The translations under genes were made by a program, and so were the position numbers. Under the pieces are notes generated by a model. The model ran no database searches. It had not been told where the DNA came from and saw only the letters and a program-made list of their open reading frames with translations. A DNA stretch of 11,699 nucleotides. Source: DTU049 sp033809015 (lineage in GTDB: Bacteria; Bacteroidota; Bacteroidia; Bacteroidales; DTU049). Shown here one piece after another: positions 1 through 6,570 of the stretch; within the stretch, counting starts at the first letter, position 1, and each line of letters opens with the position of its first letter. The stretch spans positions 1 to 11,699 of the forward strand of contig JAPXMM010000081.1 of the NCBI GenBank assembly GCA_033809015.1, in the 5' to 3' direction.

Positions 1-2
1 AA

Positions 3-725
3 GATAAAATGTTAGAATACATAAAATGTATGTCAGCAGGAATGACATTGAGAGAATGTGCCAAAAATGTAGGTATTTGCTTGCAAACAAGTTTCTTTTG
101 GCGACACAGAATCTTGTGTGCTATGCAGTCATTTGAAGATAATGTTAATTTCTTCGGAGTAGTCGAATTAGAAGAGCTTCTAATGAATTATTCTGAAAAA
201 GGCAAAAAGAAACGAGACAAGAAAGAGATGAAAAAATTAAAGAAAAAGAAGCCAACAAAAGTTGCAGTATTAGCTGCCACAGATAGGAGTGGAAATATTT
301 TGTTCAAAAAATTAGAAGATGAAAGAGTGCAAGCCGATCACATATCTGATTTTCTAAAACATAGAATATCCAATGATTCTGTGGTATGTGGCAGCAATAT
401 AAAAGCTTTTAAGACAGTAACTGCAGAGCATATCAAACACAAAGAGATAACTAACAAAAATAATATGAAGAGAGGGATATATAGTGTATCCACTGTTCAT
501 AAGAAGATTACAAATTTTGTTAGCTGGATATATTATAAGTTTCGTGGAGTGGCTACGAAGTATTTAACAAACTATATAATGTGGTTTGTAGTGAGGGGAA
601 AGTATCTGGCGGATAAGATTATAGAAGATACAGGGAGGCTATTAAATTTGGCGGCGTCGGATAGGCGAGCATGGGAGCGGTATAGCGATTTAATGTCATC
701 AACATATTTAATTCATAACATTTAA
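3..725 (+). CDS. IS1595-like (ISXO2-type) transposase, 5'-partial, catalytic residues altered
   Basis: The reading frame is open to the left window edge, so the true start and the expected N-terminal zinc ribbon lie outside. Residues below count from the ATG at 9. The family's helix-turn-helix-like block ends in WRHRIL (31-36), then comes the DDE-like core: VELEE (52-56), YSEKGK (61-66), a lysine-rich stretch (66-84), VAVLAATDRSGN (85-96) and the family hallmark FRGVATKYLTNYIMWF (178-193). Functional IS1595 transposases normally read VExDE at the first Asp and CxD at the second; here the first is Glu55 and the second Ser129 (CGSN). The third catalytic position, which is variable in the family, is His164. 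The protein is therefore probably inactive although no stop or frameshift is visible. Bases 590-700 look richer in G+C than the neighbouring housekeeping genes, which suggests a foreign origin. No convincing terminal inverted repeat is seen after the stop. Confidence 0.82.
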   Translation, partial: DKMLEYIKCMSAGMTLRECAKNVGICLQTSFFWRHRILCAMQSFEDNVNFFGVVELEELLMNYSEKGKKKRDKKEMKKLKKKKPTKVAVLAATDRSGNILFKKLEDERVQADHISDFLKHRISNDSVVCGSNIKAFKTVTAEHIKHKEITNKNNMKRGIYSVSTVHKKITNFVSWIYYKFRGVATKYLTNYIMWFVVRGKYLADKIIEDTGRLLNLAASDRRAWERYSDLMSSTYLIHNI

Positions 726-793
726 ATATTATTCTTAAATCCCTTTTTTCTCTTTGTATTTCAATATTTTACAAAATTTATTCTTGTAATTTT

Positions 794-2236
794 TTATTCT
801 ACTATTGAAATCTTGATAGTATTTATGTGCTTTTTTGCATTTATCGGCATACTTGCAGTATGTATGACCCAATCACCAGGTTCTAAATATTCATTTTCTT
901 TTAAAAAATTAAGGGTATCTTCTATTGTTTCATCTGTACTATTTTGATTATCATAAAAAAAAGACCTTACTCCCCATATTAGTGAAAGCTTTCTAATGAC
1001 TTTATTTTGAGAAGTGAAAGCAAAAATAGGTACAGGAGAACGATAAGAAGATATTTGAATAATAGATGATCCTGTATAGGTAAGACCAATTATCGCAGAG
1101 ATAGGATATGTTAAAACGACATCGGCAGCTATAGATGCAGTAACGTATTGAATTTTATTACAATTAATTTTGAGCGGTGAAGCCATTTTGAAATTTTTAG
1201 TAAGTAATTTATTAAATTCTGGATTATTTTCAACTTCACCAATAATTTTAGCCATAGTTTCTATAACCAAAATAGGATTATTACCAAGGCTTGTTTCATC
1301 AGTCAATAGTAGAGCATCTGTACCATCTAGCACTGCATTTGCAATATCAGTAACCTCTGCTCGAGAAGGAATAATATCATCTATCATACTTCTGAGTAAT
1401 TGTGTAGCTACGATGACAGGTTTAGCTAATTGTCGGGCTCTAGTGATAATTCTTTTTTGCCAAATAGGCAATTGATATATAGGCACTTCTACGCCTAGGT
1501 CTCCTCTAGCTATCATTACTCCATCAGATAAACTAATTATTTGATTTAATTGTTTTAGTGCTTCAGGTTTTTCTATTTTGGCTATTATGCTTATATCACT
1601 ATTGAGAGATGCTAAATATTCTCTTAAATGTATAATATCATTTGCACTTCTAATAAAAGAAAGTGCAAGCCAATCAAAATCATGATTAATTATAAATTTA
1701 ATATCTTCTTTATCTTTATCAGTGAGAGAAGGAATAGATAGGTTTACATGAGGGATATTGAACCCTTTTTGAGATAATAATAGCCCACCGCGTATGACTT
1801 TCGCTTTTAATTCTTTTTCACTTATAATCTCTTCTACTCTTAATATTATTTTACCATCATCGATAAGTACTTGATCACCTTTATGAAGTTCATTAAAATT
1901 ATCATATCTAAGTGTGAAACCATTCTCATCACCTATAATTTCTTTATTAGTAATGAAAATGTAAGAATCATTTTTGAGGATTGTCCCTTGTTTTATTTCA
2001 CCAATTCTAAGTTTAGGACCTTGTAAATCTGCTAAAATAGCACAAGGGAGTTTGAGTTTCGTAGATGTCTCTCTAATGATATCTATGATTTCTTCGAATT
2101 TTTCTTCATTAAAATGTGAAAAATTTAATCTAAAAACATTTGTGCCAGCCAATAGCATTTTTTCTATAGTCTCTTTATTCCATGAAGTTGGTCCAATAGT
2201 AGCTATTATTTTAGTCCGTAAAAAATTTTTTCCCAT
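794..2236 (-). CDS. pyk: Pyruvate kinase, predicted K+-independent type
   Basis: Catalyses the last glycolytic step, phosphoenolpyruvate + ADP to pyruvate + ATP, in the cytoplasm. The 480 residues match the usual length and order: TKIIATIGPTS (8-18), substrate-binding NVFRLNFSH (33-41), ADLQGPKLRIG (69-79), IDDGKI (125-130) closing onto the B domain, IIAKIEKPEA (217-226) with catalytic Lys220 and metal ligand Glu222, MIARGDLGVE (241-250) with metal ligand Asp246, VATQLL (276-281), SRAEVTDIANAVLDGTDA (291-308), then the C-terminal domain. The DLQGPKLRI segment has Leu, Gln, Lys and Ile where K+-dependent enzymes have Thr, Lys, Glu and Thr, the combination known from K+-independent pyruvate kinases. 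Oddities are Arg282 in LLRSM (usually MLESM) and Asp313 in LTDET (usually LSGET or LSAET). The ATG follows a TAAATTTG promoter-like motif. The gene is monocistronic, separated from the next upstream minus-strand gene by 308 bases. Confidence 0.97.
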   Translation of the reverse strand: MGKNFLRTKIIATIGPTSWNKETIEKMLLAGTNVFRLNFSHFNEEKFEEIIDIIRETSTKLKLPCAILADLQGPKLRIGEIKQGTILKNDSYIFITNKEIIGDENGFTLRYDNFNELHKGDQVLIDDGKIILRVEEIISEKELKAKVIRGGLLLSQKGFNIPHVNLSIPSLTDKDKEDIKFIINHDFDWLALSFIRSANDIIHLREYLASLNSDISIIAKIEKPEALKQLNQIISLSDGVMIARGDLGVEVPIYQLPIWQKRIITRARQLAKPVIVATQLLRSMIDDIIPSRAEVTDIANAVLDGTDALLLTDETSLGNNPILVIETMAKIIGEVENNPEFNKLLTKNFKMASPLKINCNKIQYVTASIAADVVLTYPISAIIGLTYTGSSIIQISSYRSPVPIFAFTSQNKVIRKLSLIWGVRSFFYDNQNSTDETIEDTLNFLKENEYLEPGDWVIHTASMPINAKKHINTIKISIVE

Positions 2237-2544
2237 TTTCTTAAATTTTTACAAATTTATACATATGTTTTAAAATAACTTTAAATTAATGATATATTAA
2301 TTTTTCTTTGTTTGTTTTATGCTAAAATAAAAAATTATAATGAAATATTTTAATATGTTCTAATTTACATAAATATTATAAATACAAATAATTATGAAAT
2401 TTTATTAAGGATATCATCAAAAATGAAAATATAAGAAAAATATATTTTAGTAAATTATTATAAAAATCTAAAAAAATATTCACTCTTTTATTTCAGCTAC
2501 ATTTTATAAAATCTCTTTATTTTATGCACTTATCACTTTTTTTA
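2237..2544. other. AT-only-like spacer between the methyltransferase and pyruvate kinase genes
   Basis: This 308-base stretch is almost pure A+T and holds no credible reading frame or RNA gene. It contains the pyruvate kinase promoter motif (2252-2259). Two A/T-only inverted repeats are visible: AAATTAAT/ATTAATTT at 2283-2303 (8-base arms, 5-base loop), upstream of that promoter, and ATAAAAT/ATTTTAT at 2506-2525 (7-base arms, 6-base loop), shortly after the methyltransferase stop. The second could be a weak end-of-operon hairpin but has no GC in its stem and no U-run after it. The spacer may be the remains of a lost gene. Confidence 0.6.
2252..2259 (-). promoter_or_regulatory. Bacteroidota -7-like promoter motif for pyruvate kinase
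   Basis: On the minus strand this reads TAAATTTG, an exact match to the Bacteroidota -7 consensus TAnnTTTG, ending 15 bases before the pyruvate kinase ATG. No TTTG is found at the expected -33 position, and the region is so AT-rich that chance matches are plausible. Confidence 0.45.
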
Positions 2545-3315
2545 TTATATTTTTAAAACTTGTTTACTTAAATTAGGATTTTTAATTAACAGTCCATAAC
2601 CATTTCTTTCCCATTTAACATCAAAAAAATCATTATTTTTAATTATTTCTTTCCATGCTTGATACATACTTTGAGAATAGTTAATATCATCGAGAATTAT
2701 AATTGATTGCTCTGATAGAATGGCAGGTAATTTATTTATTATATTGAGAGTAGCTTCATAATGATGTGACCCATCTACAATTATTAATTCAAATTTTTCA
2801 TTTTCGTTAATAAATTTATCTATTGCAGTATCAAAATCAAGATTATAATTGTGTAAATTCACTAAATTTAATTCATTTTTCAAATTAGTAATATAATTAT
2901 TGAGTACAGTTACTCCTTCAATAGTATAAATTTCAGTATGTGGCAAAGATAAAGAAAGTATAGCAGATGTTTTCCCAAATCCTCCACCTAATTCTAAAAT
3001 TTTTTTGGCATTAAAATATTCAGCTAATCCTATGATATATCTACGTTTTTGCAATTTAGTAGATATTCTTTTTTGCCATTTGTTTACTCTAATTTTTATA
3101 AATTTTTTGTTAGCACCTAATGATTGAAACTCTATATAATCGTTGCACTTAGATAGTTTATTTTGATAAGAAATGAGCTGTTGCGGTATTTTATAATCTA
3201 TTCTATATGTTTTCAAATATAATTGATATAGAAATGGAGAATGTAAATTTATAGGATTTTTTTTAGTCAAATAGTATTTTATACTATAATAAACTCTAAA
3301 AAAAATATTTCTCAT
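2545..3315 (-). CDS. Class I SAM-dependent methyltransferase, HSPF-type
   Basis: A predicted cytoplasmic S-adenosylmethionine methyltransferase of unknown substrate, 256 residues. The N-terminal part carries NLHSPFLYQLYLK (23-35), a signature of a Bacteroidota methyltransferase group in which an HSPF motif precedes the catalytic fold. The Rossmann-like domain follows: motif I KILELGGGFGKTSAIL (105-120), an acidic motif II TIEG (131-134) expected to bind the SAM ribose, VDGSHHYEATL (180-190), and ILDDINYSQSMYQAW (207-221). The DGSH and DD pairs resemble the metal-binding acids of O-methyltransferases, but a metal requirement is only inferred. It is the last gene of the minus-strand run, 23 bases after the chorismate-mutase-like gene. 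The N-terminal 20 residues are rich in aromatic and basic residues. Domain assignment is secure; the substrate is unknown. Confidence 0.85.
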   Translation of the reverse strand: MRNIFFRVYYSIKYYLTKKNPINLHSPFLYQLYLKTYRIDYKIPQQLISYQNKLSKCNDYIEFQSLGANKKFIKIRVNKWQKRISTKLQKRRYIIGLAEYFNAKKILELGGGFGKTSAILSLSLPHTEIYTIEGVTVLNNYITNLKNELNLVNLHNYNLDFDTAIDKFINENEKFELIIVDGSHHYEATLNIINKLPAILSEQSIIILDDINYSQSMYQAWKEIIKNNDFFDVKWERNGYGLLIKNPNLSKQVLKI

Positions 3316-3338
3316 TTTTTAAACTTTCAAAGCTTAAT

Positions 3339-3614
3339 TTAATCCATAGATTGTACATCTACACATATTTCATGAATTATATTATATAATTTCTCTACCA
3401 CATCCTTTGGAATATTCTCGACTTGTGCTTTTTCAATAATTCTATTTAATTTATCATTATAAATTTGAGGTTGATAAATAGGAATATTGAGAGATTTCTT
3501 AATTTCTCCAATTTGTTTGCACAATTTATATCTTTTTATAAATAAAGTAAATAGCTTATCGTCAATTTCATTCAATTCACTCCTGAGCTTTACTAGATCA
3601 TCACTCGTAAACAT
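3339..3614 (-). CDS. Chorismate-mutase-like protein (AroQ fold) with altered active site
   Basis: A 91-residue, all-helical protein that aligns without gaps to the chorismate mutase domain of the E. coli P-protein, numbering as recalled. That enzyme converts chorismate to prephenate for Phe and Tyr synthesis. Conserved here are Arg11 (KLRSEL), Arg28 (KRYKL), Lys39 (GEIKKS) and Gln88 (DVQ), all at the same residue numbers as the E. coli active site. Not conserved is the segment after IPIYQP (44-49): the usual Arg51-Glu52 pair is Ile51-Tyr52, and Asp48 is Gln48. Arg51 contacts a substrate carboxylate and Glu52 the C4 hydroxyl, so activity is doubtful or the ligand may differ. It is free-standing, with no prephenate dehydratase, dehydrogenase or DAHP synthase domain and no other aromatic pathway gene nearby. 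It starts 9 bases after the export lipoprotein gene. Confidence 0.78.
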   Translation of the reverse strand: MFTSDDLVKLRSELNEIDDKLFTLFIKRYKLCKQIGEIKKSLNIPIYQPQIYNDKLNRIIEKAQVENIPKDVVEKLYNIIHEICVDVQSMD

Positions 3615-3623
3615 TTTATATAT

Positions 3624-4385
3624 TTATTTTATAAAAAATTGAAAAATAATTAAAACAGTATTTAAAAATGATAAATAAGGAGATACTTCGCTTACAGCTC
3701 TGTATAGAACTCTTTGTTTAGGAATAACATATACCATATCACCATCTTTGAGATAAACATTCCCTATATATAGATTTTCTTTATCTTGTAAATTTACCTG
3801 ATAAAAAGAAAAATTTCGTTCATTATTCAGTGGTCTAGCTATTATGATTTTATTAGAATTAGCTTCTCCTATGCCACCACTGCCCGTAATGGCATCTAGT
3901 AATGTAATATACGAATTAGAAAAAGGAATCACTGTAGCATTGCCATTGCCTTGCGAAAAAACATAAACTTTTTTATTTGTCCAGCTAAGAATCACGTATG
4001 GATCGGTGATAAAGTGAGAATATAATTTAGTAAGTGTATCTTTAAATTTTTCAATTAACATACCTTCTACATAAATATCACCTAATAATGGTAAATCAAT
4101 ATTACCATTTTCATTAACATAGTAGCTAATATTAGATGCATTGTCTCCATTTATTGTATTATTAACATTAGGCGAAATGACTAGTTTTTCACCTTTATTA
4201 GGATATACAGATATAACGAATTGATCTCCTTTTTTAATAGTTTGAGCTGGTGGCATTTGTAGCTCATTAATATCTTTTAGATCTTTTTCATCTAAATTAG
4301 TCATCAATAAATTAGGATAATAATAGCTCGAGCATGATGTTAAACTCAATAATAATAACAATGCAAATAAAAAATTAAATTTCAT
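3624..4385 (-). CDS. Wza-like polysaccharide export lipoprotein (Poly_export/SLBB)
   Basis: Predicted outer-membrane lipoprotein of the polysaccharide export family, which forms the periplasmic and outer-membrane channel for capsule or exopolysaccharide. The N-terminus is a lipoprotein signal, hydrophobic 5-15 and lipobox LTSC with Cys18, followed by Ser-Ser. The Poly_export domain spans about 47-128, with KKGDQFVISVYP (51-62), a beta-rich YYVNENGNIDLPLLGDIYV (88-106) and ITDPYVILSW (125-134). An SLBB-like domain follows (about 137-225), with LLDAITGSGGIGE and a late VYLKDGDMVYVIPK. The last 20 residues form a hydrophobic or amphipathic helix, as in Wza-like proteins whose C-terminal helices line the outer-membrane pore. 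Length is 253 residues, typical of short Bacteroidota members. No Wzc-like kinase, flippase or glycosyltransferase lies in the window, so it is an orphan here. A good promoter precedes it. Confidence 0.88.
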   Translation of the reverse strand: MKFNFLFALLLLLSLTSCSSYYYPNLLMTNLDEKDLKDINELQMPPAQTIKKGDQFVISVYPNKGEKLVISPNVNNTINGDNASNISYYVNENGNIDLPLLGDIYVEGMLIEKFKDTLTKLYSHFITDPYVILSWTNKKVYVFSQGNGNATVIPFSNSYITLLDAITGSGGIGEANSNKIIIARPLNNERNFSFYQVNLQDKENLYIGNVYLKDGDMVYVIPKQRVLYRAVSEVSPYLSFLNTVLIIFQFFIK

Positions 4386-4409
4386 TTCTTAAAAGATTAA
4401 AAAATTATA

Positions 4410-4438
4410 CAAAGTTAAACTTTATTAATAAAATCAAA
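4410..4438 (-). promoter_or_regulatory. Bipartite Bacteroidota-type promoter before the export lipoprotein gene
   Basis: On the minus strand, TTTG (4438-4435) is followed after 17 bases by TAACTTTG (4417-4410). Both halves match the Bacteroides consensus TTTG (-33) and TAnnTTTG (-7) at about the right spacing. Predicted transcription start is near 4405, about 20 bases before the lipoprotein ATG. The -7 box overlaps the TAA stop of the DUF2400 gene. This is the best promoter match I found in the window. Confidence 0.55.
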
Positions 4439-5197
4439 ATTTTTATTTTTATAGTAATTATAACCAAAAAGTGCAAGGTCATATTTAATCGGATCTACAG
4501 GATCTAATAATTTCAGGTTATTTGTTAATTCCAACACAGCTTTGAGGTCATTTTGTTTACGAGATAAAAGTCCTAATTCTCGTGCAGCCATTCCTACATG
4601 TAAATCTAAAGGTATATATAGAGAGGATGTCGGTATATTTTGCCAAATTCCAAAATCTAATCCTTCATTATTGTGGCGAACCATCCATCTGAAGTATAAA
4701 TTTATTCTCTTGCAAGCACTATTTTTATCTGGGTTGGGGATATGCTTTTCGCTGCGATGCTCATGAGGTACAGACAAAAATAAATCTCTAATAGCTCTAA
4801 TGCTATCTAGCAAATCATTATTTTTATCATAATGAATTTTAACAAAATTATTCAAACTATCATATTTAAAATATATCAGACGCAGGGCATCTAAAAAATA
4901 AAATAAATCAACTGGCTGGAAAGTGCGATAAACAAAAGATTTACAAGATTTCCATTTATTTTTTTGTCCAGTTATGAATTTATATGGCTGATAATTCATC
5001 AATTGAATAAGTTTATTAGCAGCTTTTACAATATTTTCGCGTTTTCCCCAAGCAATTATAGCACTAAAAAAACCCGCTATCTCTATATCTAAAGGATTAG
5101 AAAAAATAGCGGGAATTTTAATTGGATCTATTTCCCAATATTTAGGTTGAGAAAATTCTGTATAAAGAGAATCTAATAGAAAATTAGTATAATTCAA
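4415..5197 (-). CDS. TIGR02757/DUF2400 family protein, TTG start
   Basis: A 260-residue conserved protein of unknown function, widespread in Bacteroidota. The recognisable family blocks are DPIKIPAIFSNPLDIEIAGF (24-43), IAWGKRENI (48-56), CKRINLYFRWMVR (about 163-175), GLDFGIWQNI, YIPLDLHVGMAARELGLLSRK and LDPVDPIKYDLALFG near the C-terminus. The RWMVR and DPVDPxKYD blocks resemble a helix-hairpin-helix DNA-glycosylase-like arrangement, but I cannot confirm that and no catalytic role is assigned. The start is TTG: an in-frame TAG stop sits directly before it, and the next in-frame Met is about 65 residues in, past conserved family sequence. It begins 6 bases after korC, which suggests translational coupling, and no promoter is needed. 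Family membership is firm; function is unknown. Confidence 0.88.
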   Translation of the reverse strand: MNYTNFLLDSLYTEFSQPKYWEIDPIKIPAIFSNPLDIEIAGFFSAIIAWGKRENIVKAANKLIQLMNYQPYKFITGQKNKWKSCKSFVYRTFQPVDLFYFLDALRLIYFKYDSLNNFVKIHYDKNNDLLDSIRAIRDLFLSVPHEHRSEKHIPNPDKNSACKRINLYFRWMVRHNNEGLDFGIWQNIPTSSLYIPLDLHVGMAARELGLLSRKQNDLKAVLELTNNLKLLDPVDPIKYDLALFGYNYYKNKNFDFINKV

Positions 5198-5203
5198 CTA
5201 GAT

Positions 5204-5749
5204 TTATCTAATTTGTTTGATAATTTCTTGTCCTACTTTGATAGCATTTAAATTAGCTGGTATCAAGTGATGATGGCGTTCTGGTAAAGATTCTTTGAGG
5301 CCTTCTTCGACATATTCAAAAGATACTATAGGTTTTATTTTTAGATAACCACCTAGCACGAACATGTTAAAAATTTTCATATTACCTGTTTCTACAGCTT
5401 TGCTAGAAGCCTCTATTTGATAAATTTTTATATCTGTTCTTTCAGGATGACGGGTGATGCCATGTGGATCATATATTAAGATGCCGCCTGGTTTCACAGA
5501 ATTTTCAAATTTATCTAAAGAAGGTTGGTTTAAGATTATTGCTGTGTCAAATTCATTTAATACAGGACTACTAATACGTTCATCACTAAGGATAACTGTT
5601 ACATTAGAGGTACCACCACGCATTTCTGGACCATAGGATGGGAACCAACTAACATTTAGACCTTGCTTCATTCCAGCAGTTGCTAAAATCTTACCCATTG
5701 ATAGGACACCCTGTCCACCAAAGCCTGCGATAATTATTTCTTCTGTCAT
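5204..5749 (-). CDS. korC: 2-oxoacid:ferredoxin oxidoreductase, gamma subunit
   Basis: The gamma subunit of a four-subunit 2-oxoacid:ferredoxin oxidoreductase, a cytoplasmic complex that makes acyl-CoA, CO2 and reduced ferredoxin from a 2-oxoacid and CoA. The 181 residues start with the diagnostic glycine-rich IIIAGFGGQGVLSMGK (5-20), followed by SYGPEMRGGTSNVTVILSD (38-56), both hallmarks of the family's gamma domain, which helps form the CoA-binding region and packs against the alpha subunit. PSLDKFENSVKPGGILIYD and the C-terminal helix of the domain are intact. ATG start, 12 bases after korB. Fused alpha-gamma subunits are common in other phyla; here the parts are separate. The substrate (2-oxoglutarate or branched-chain or aromatic 2-oxoacids) cannot be read from this subunit. 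Confidence 0.95.
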   Translation of the reverse strand: MTEEIIIAGFGGQGVLSMGKILATAGMKQGLNVSWFPSYGPEMRGGTSNVTVILSDERISSPVLNEFDTAIILNQPSLDKFENSVKPGGILIYDPHGITRHPERTDIKIYQIEASSKAVETGNMKIFNMFVLGGYLKIKPIVSFEYVEEGLKESLPERHHHLIPANLNAIKVGQEIIKQIR

Positions 5750-5761
5750 AATAATACAATT

Positions 5762-6559
5762 TTAAAATTCTTTAACTATTTGGCCATCTACCTTTATATC
5801 ACCAAGAGGGAAAACTTTAAACATATTTTCTTCCATCCATTTATTAGCCTCTACAGGTGTCATTTTCCATCCACTATTACAGTTAGAAACTATTTCTATA
5901 AAGGATAATCCTTTATTTTGCTGTTGATTTTCAAAAGCTTTTCTTATAGCTTTTTTAGTTTTTCTAACGTTAGCAGGTTTATGAACAGATTGTCTAGTAA
6001 CATAATAGGTACCTGGTAGCATAGCAACTAATTCAGTAATATGTAAAGGATGACCCATTATTTTTGGATCTCTACCATATGGAGAAGTAGCAGTTACCAT
6101 ACCGTCTAATGTAGTAGGAGCCATTTGTCCACCGGTCATACCATATATACCATTGTTAATAAAAATAACAACGATATTTTCTCCTCTATTACATGCATGT
6201 AGAGTTTCATTACCACCTATAGCAGCGAGATCGCCATCTCCCTGATAAGTAAAAACGAATTTATTAGGATAGAGTCTTTTAATAGCGGTAGCAAGGGCAG
6301 TAGCTCTACCATGAGCTGCTTGTTGCATATCTATATCAAAAAATTCATAAGCTAATACAGAACAACCTACTGGGGCAATACCAATAGTTTGATCCTGTAT
6401 GTCCATTTCTTCTATTGTCTCTGCTATCAATCTATGAGTTACTCCATGACCACAACCAGGGCAATACGATAAAGCATTATCTGTGAGAACTTTAGTCTTT
6501 TTGAAGACAATGTTTTCATCTTTTATTATTTCTTTCCAACTTTCAAATTTTACATCCAT
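5762..6559 (-). CDS. korB: 2-oxoacid:ferredoxin oxidoreductase, beta subunit (TPP-binding)
   Basis: The thiamine diphosphate-binding subunit of the KorDABC complex, 265 residues, full length. It contains YCPGCGHG (32-39), in which Cys33 and Cys36, together with Cys66 (APVGCS) and Cys227 (SNCNSG), match the four ligands of the [4Fe-4S] cluster held by beta subunits of this family. The thiamine diphosphate/Mg motif is GDGD (107-110) followed by the paired NN (135-136). HGRATALATAIKR (83-95) is the usual conserved block. It works with the alpha subunit to decarboxylate the 2-oxoacid and pass electrons through the cluster to ferredoxin. It lies 11 bases after korA, in the order D-A-B-C typical of Bacteroidota. 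All expected ligands are present, so the enzyme looks functional. Confidence 0.96.
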   Translation of the reverse strand: MDVKFESWKEIIKDENIVFKKTKVLTDNALSYCPGCGHGVTHRLIAETIEEMDIQDQTIGIAPVGCSVLAYEFFDIDMQQAAHGRATALATAIKRLYPNKFVFTYQGDGDLAAIGGNETLHACNRGENIVVIFINNGIYGMTGGQMAPTTLDGMVTATSPYGRDPKIMGHPLHITELVAMLPGTYYVTRQSVHKPANVRKTKKAIRKAFENQQQNKGLSFIEIVSNCNSGWKMTPVEANKWMEENMFKVFPLGDIKVDGQIVKEF

Positions 6560-6570
6560 AATTACAATCT

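Noticed and set aside
757..785. Inverted repeat ATTTT-AC-AAAAT as terminator for pyruvate kinase or the left transposase
   Set aside because: The loop is too short and the stem is AT-only and tiny; nothing supports termination there.
1170..1475. Plus-strand open frame of 101 codons inside pyruvate kinase
   Set aside because: It is the antisense shadow of a highly conserved part of pyruvate kinase and has no family resemblance.
1974..2273. Plus-strand open frame of 99 codons overlapping the pyruvate kinase start
   Set aside because: Antisense to the conserved N-terminal region; no own motif or promoter.
4542..4766. Plus-strand open frame of 74 codons
   Set aside because: Antisense shadow of the conserved DUF2400 C-terminal half.
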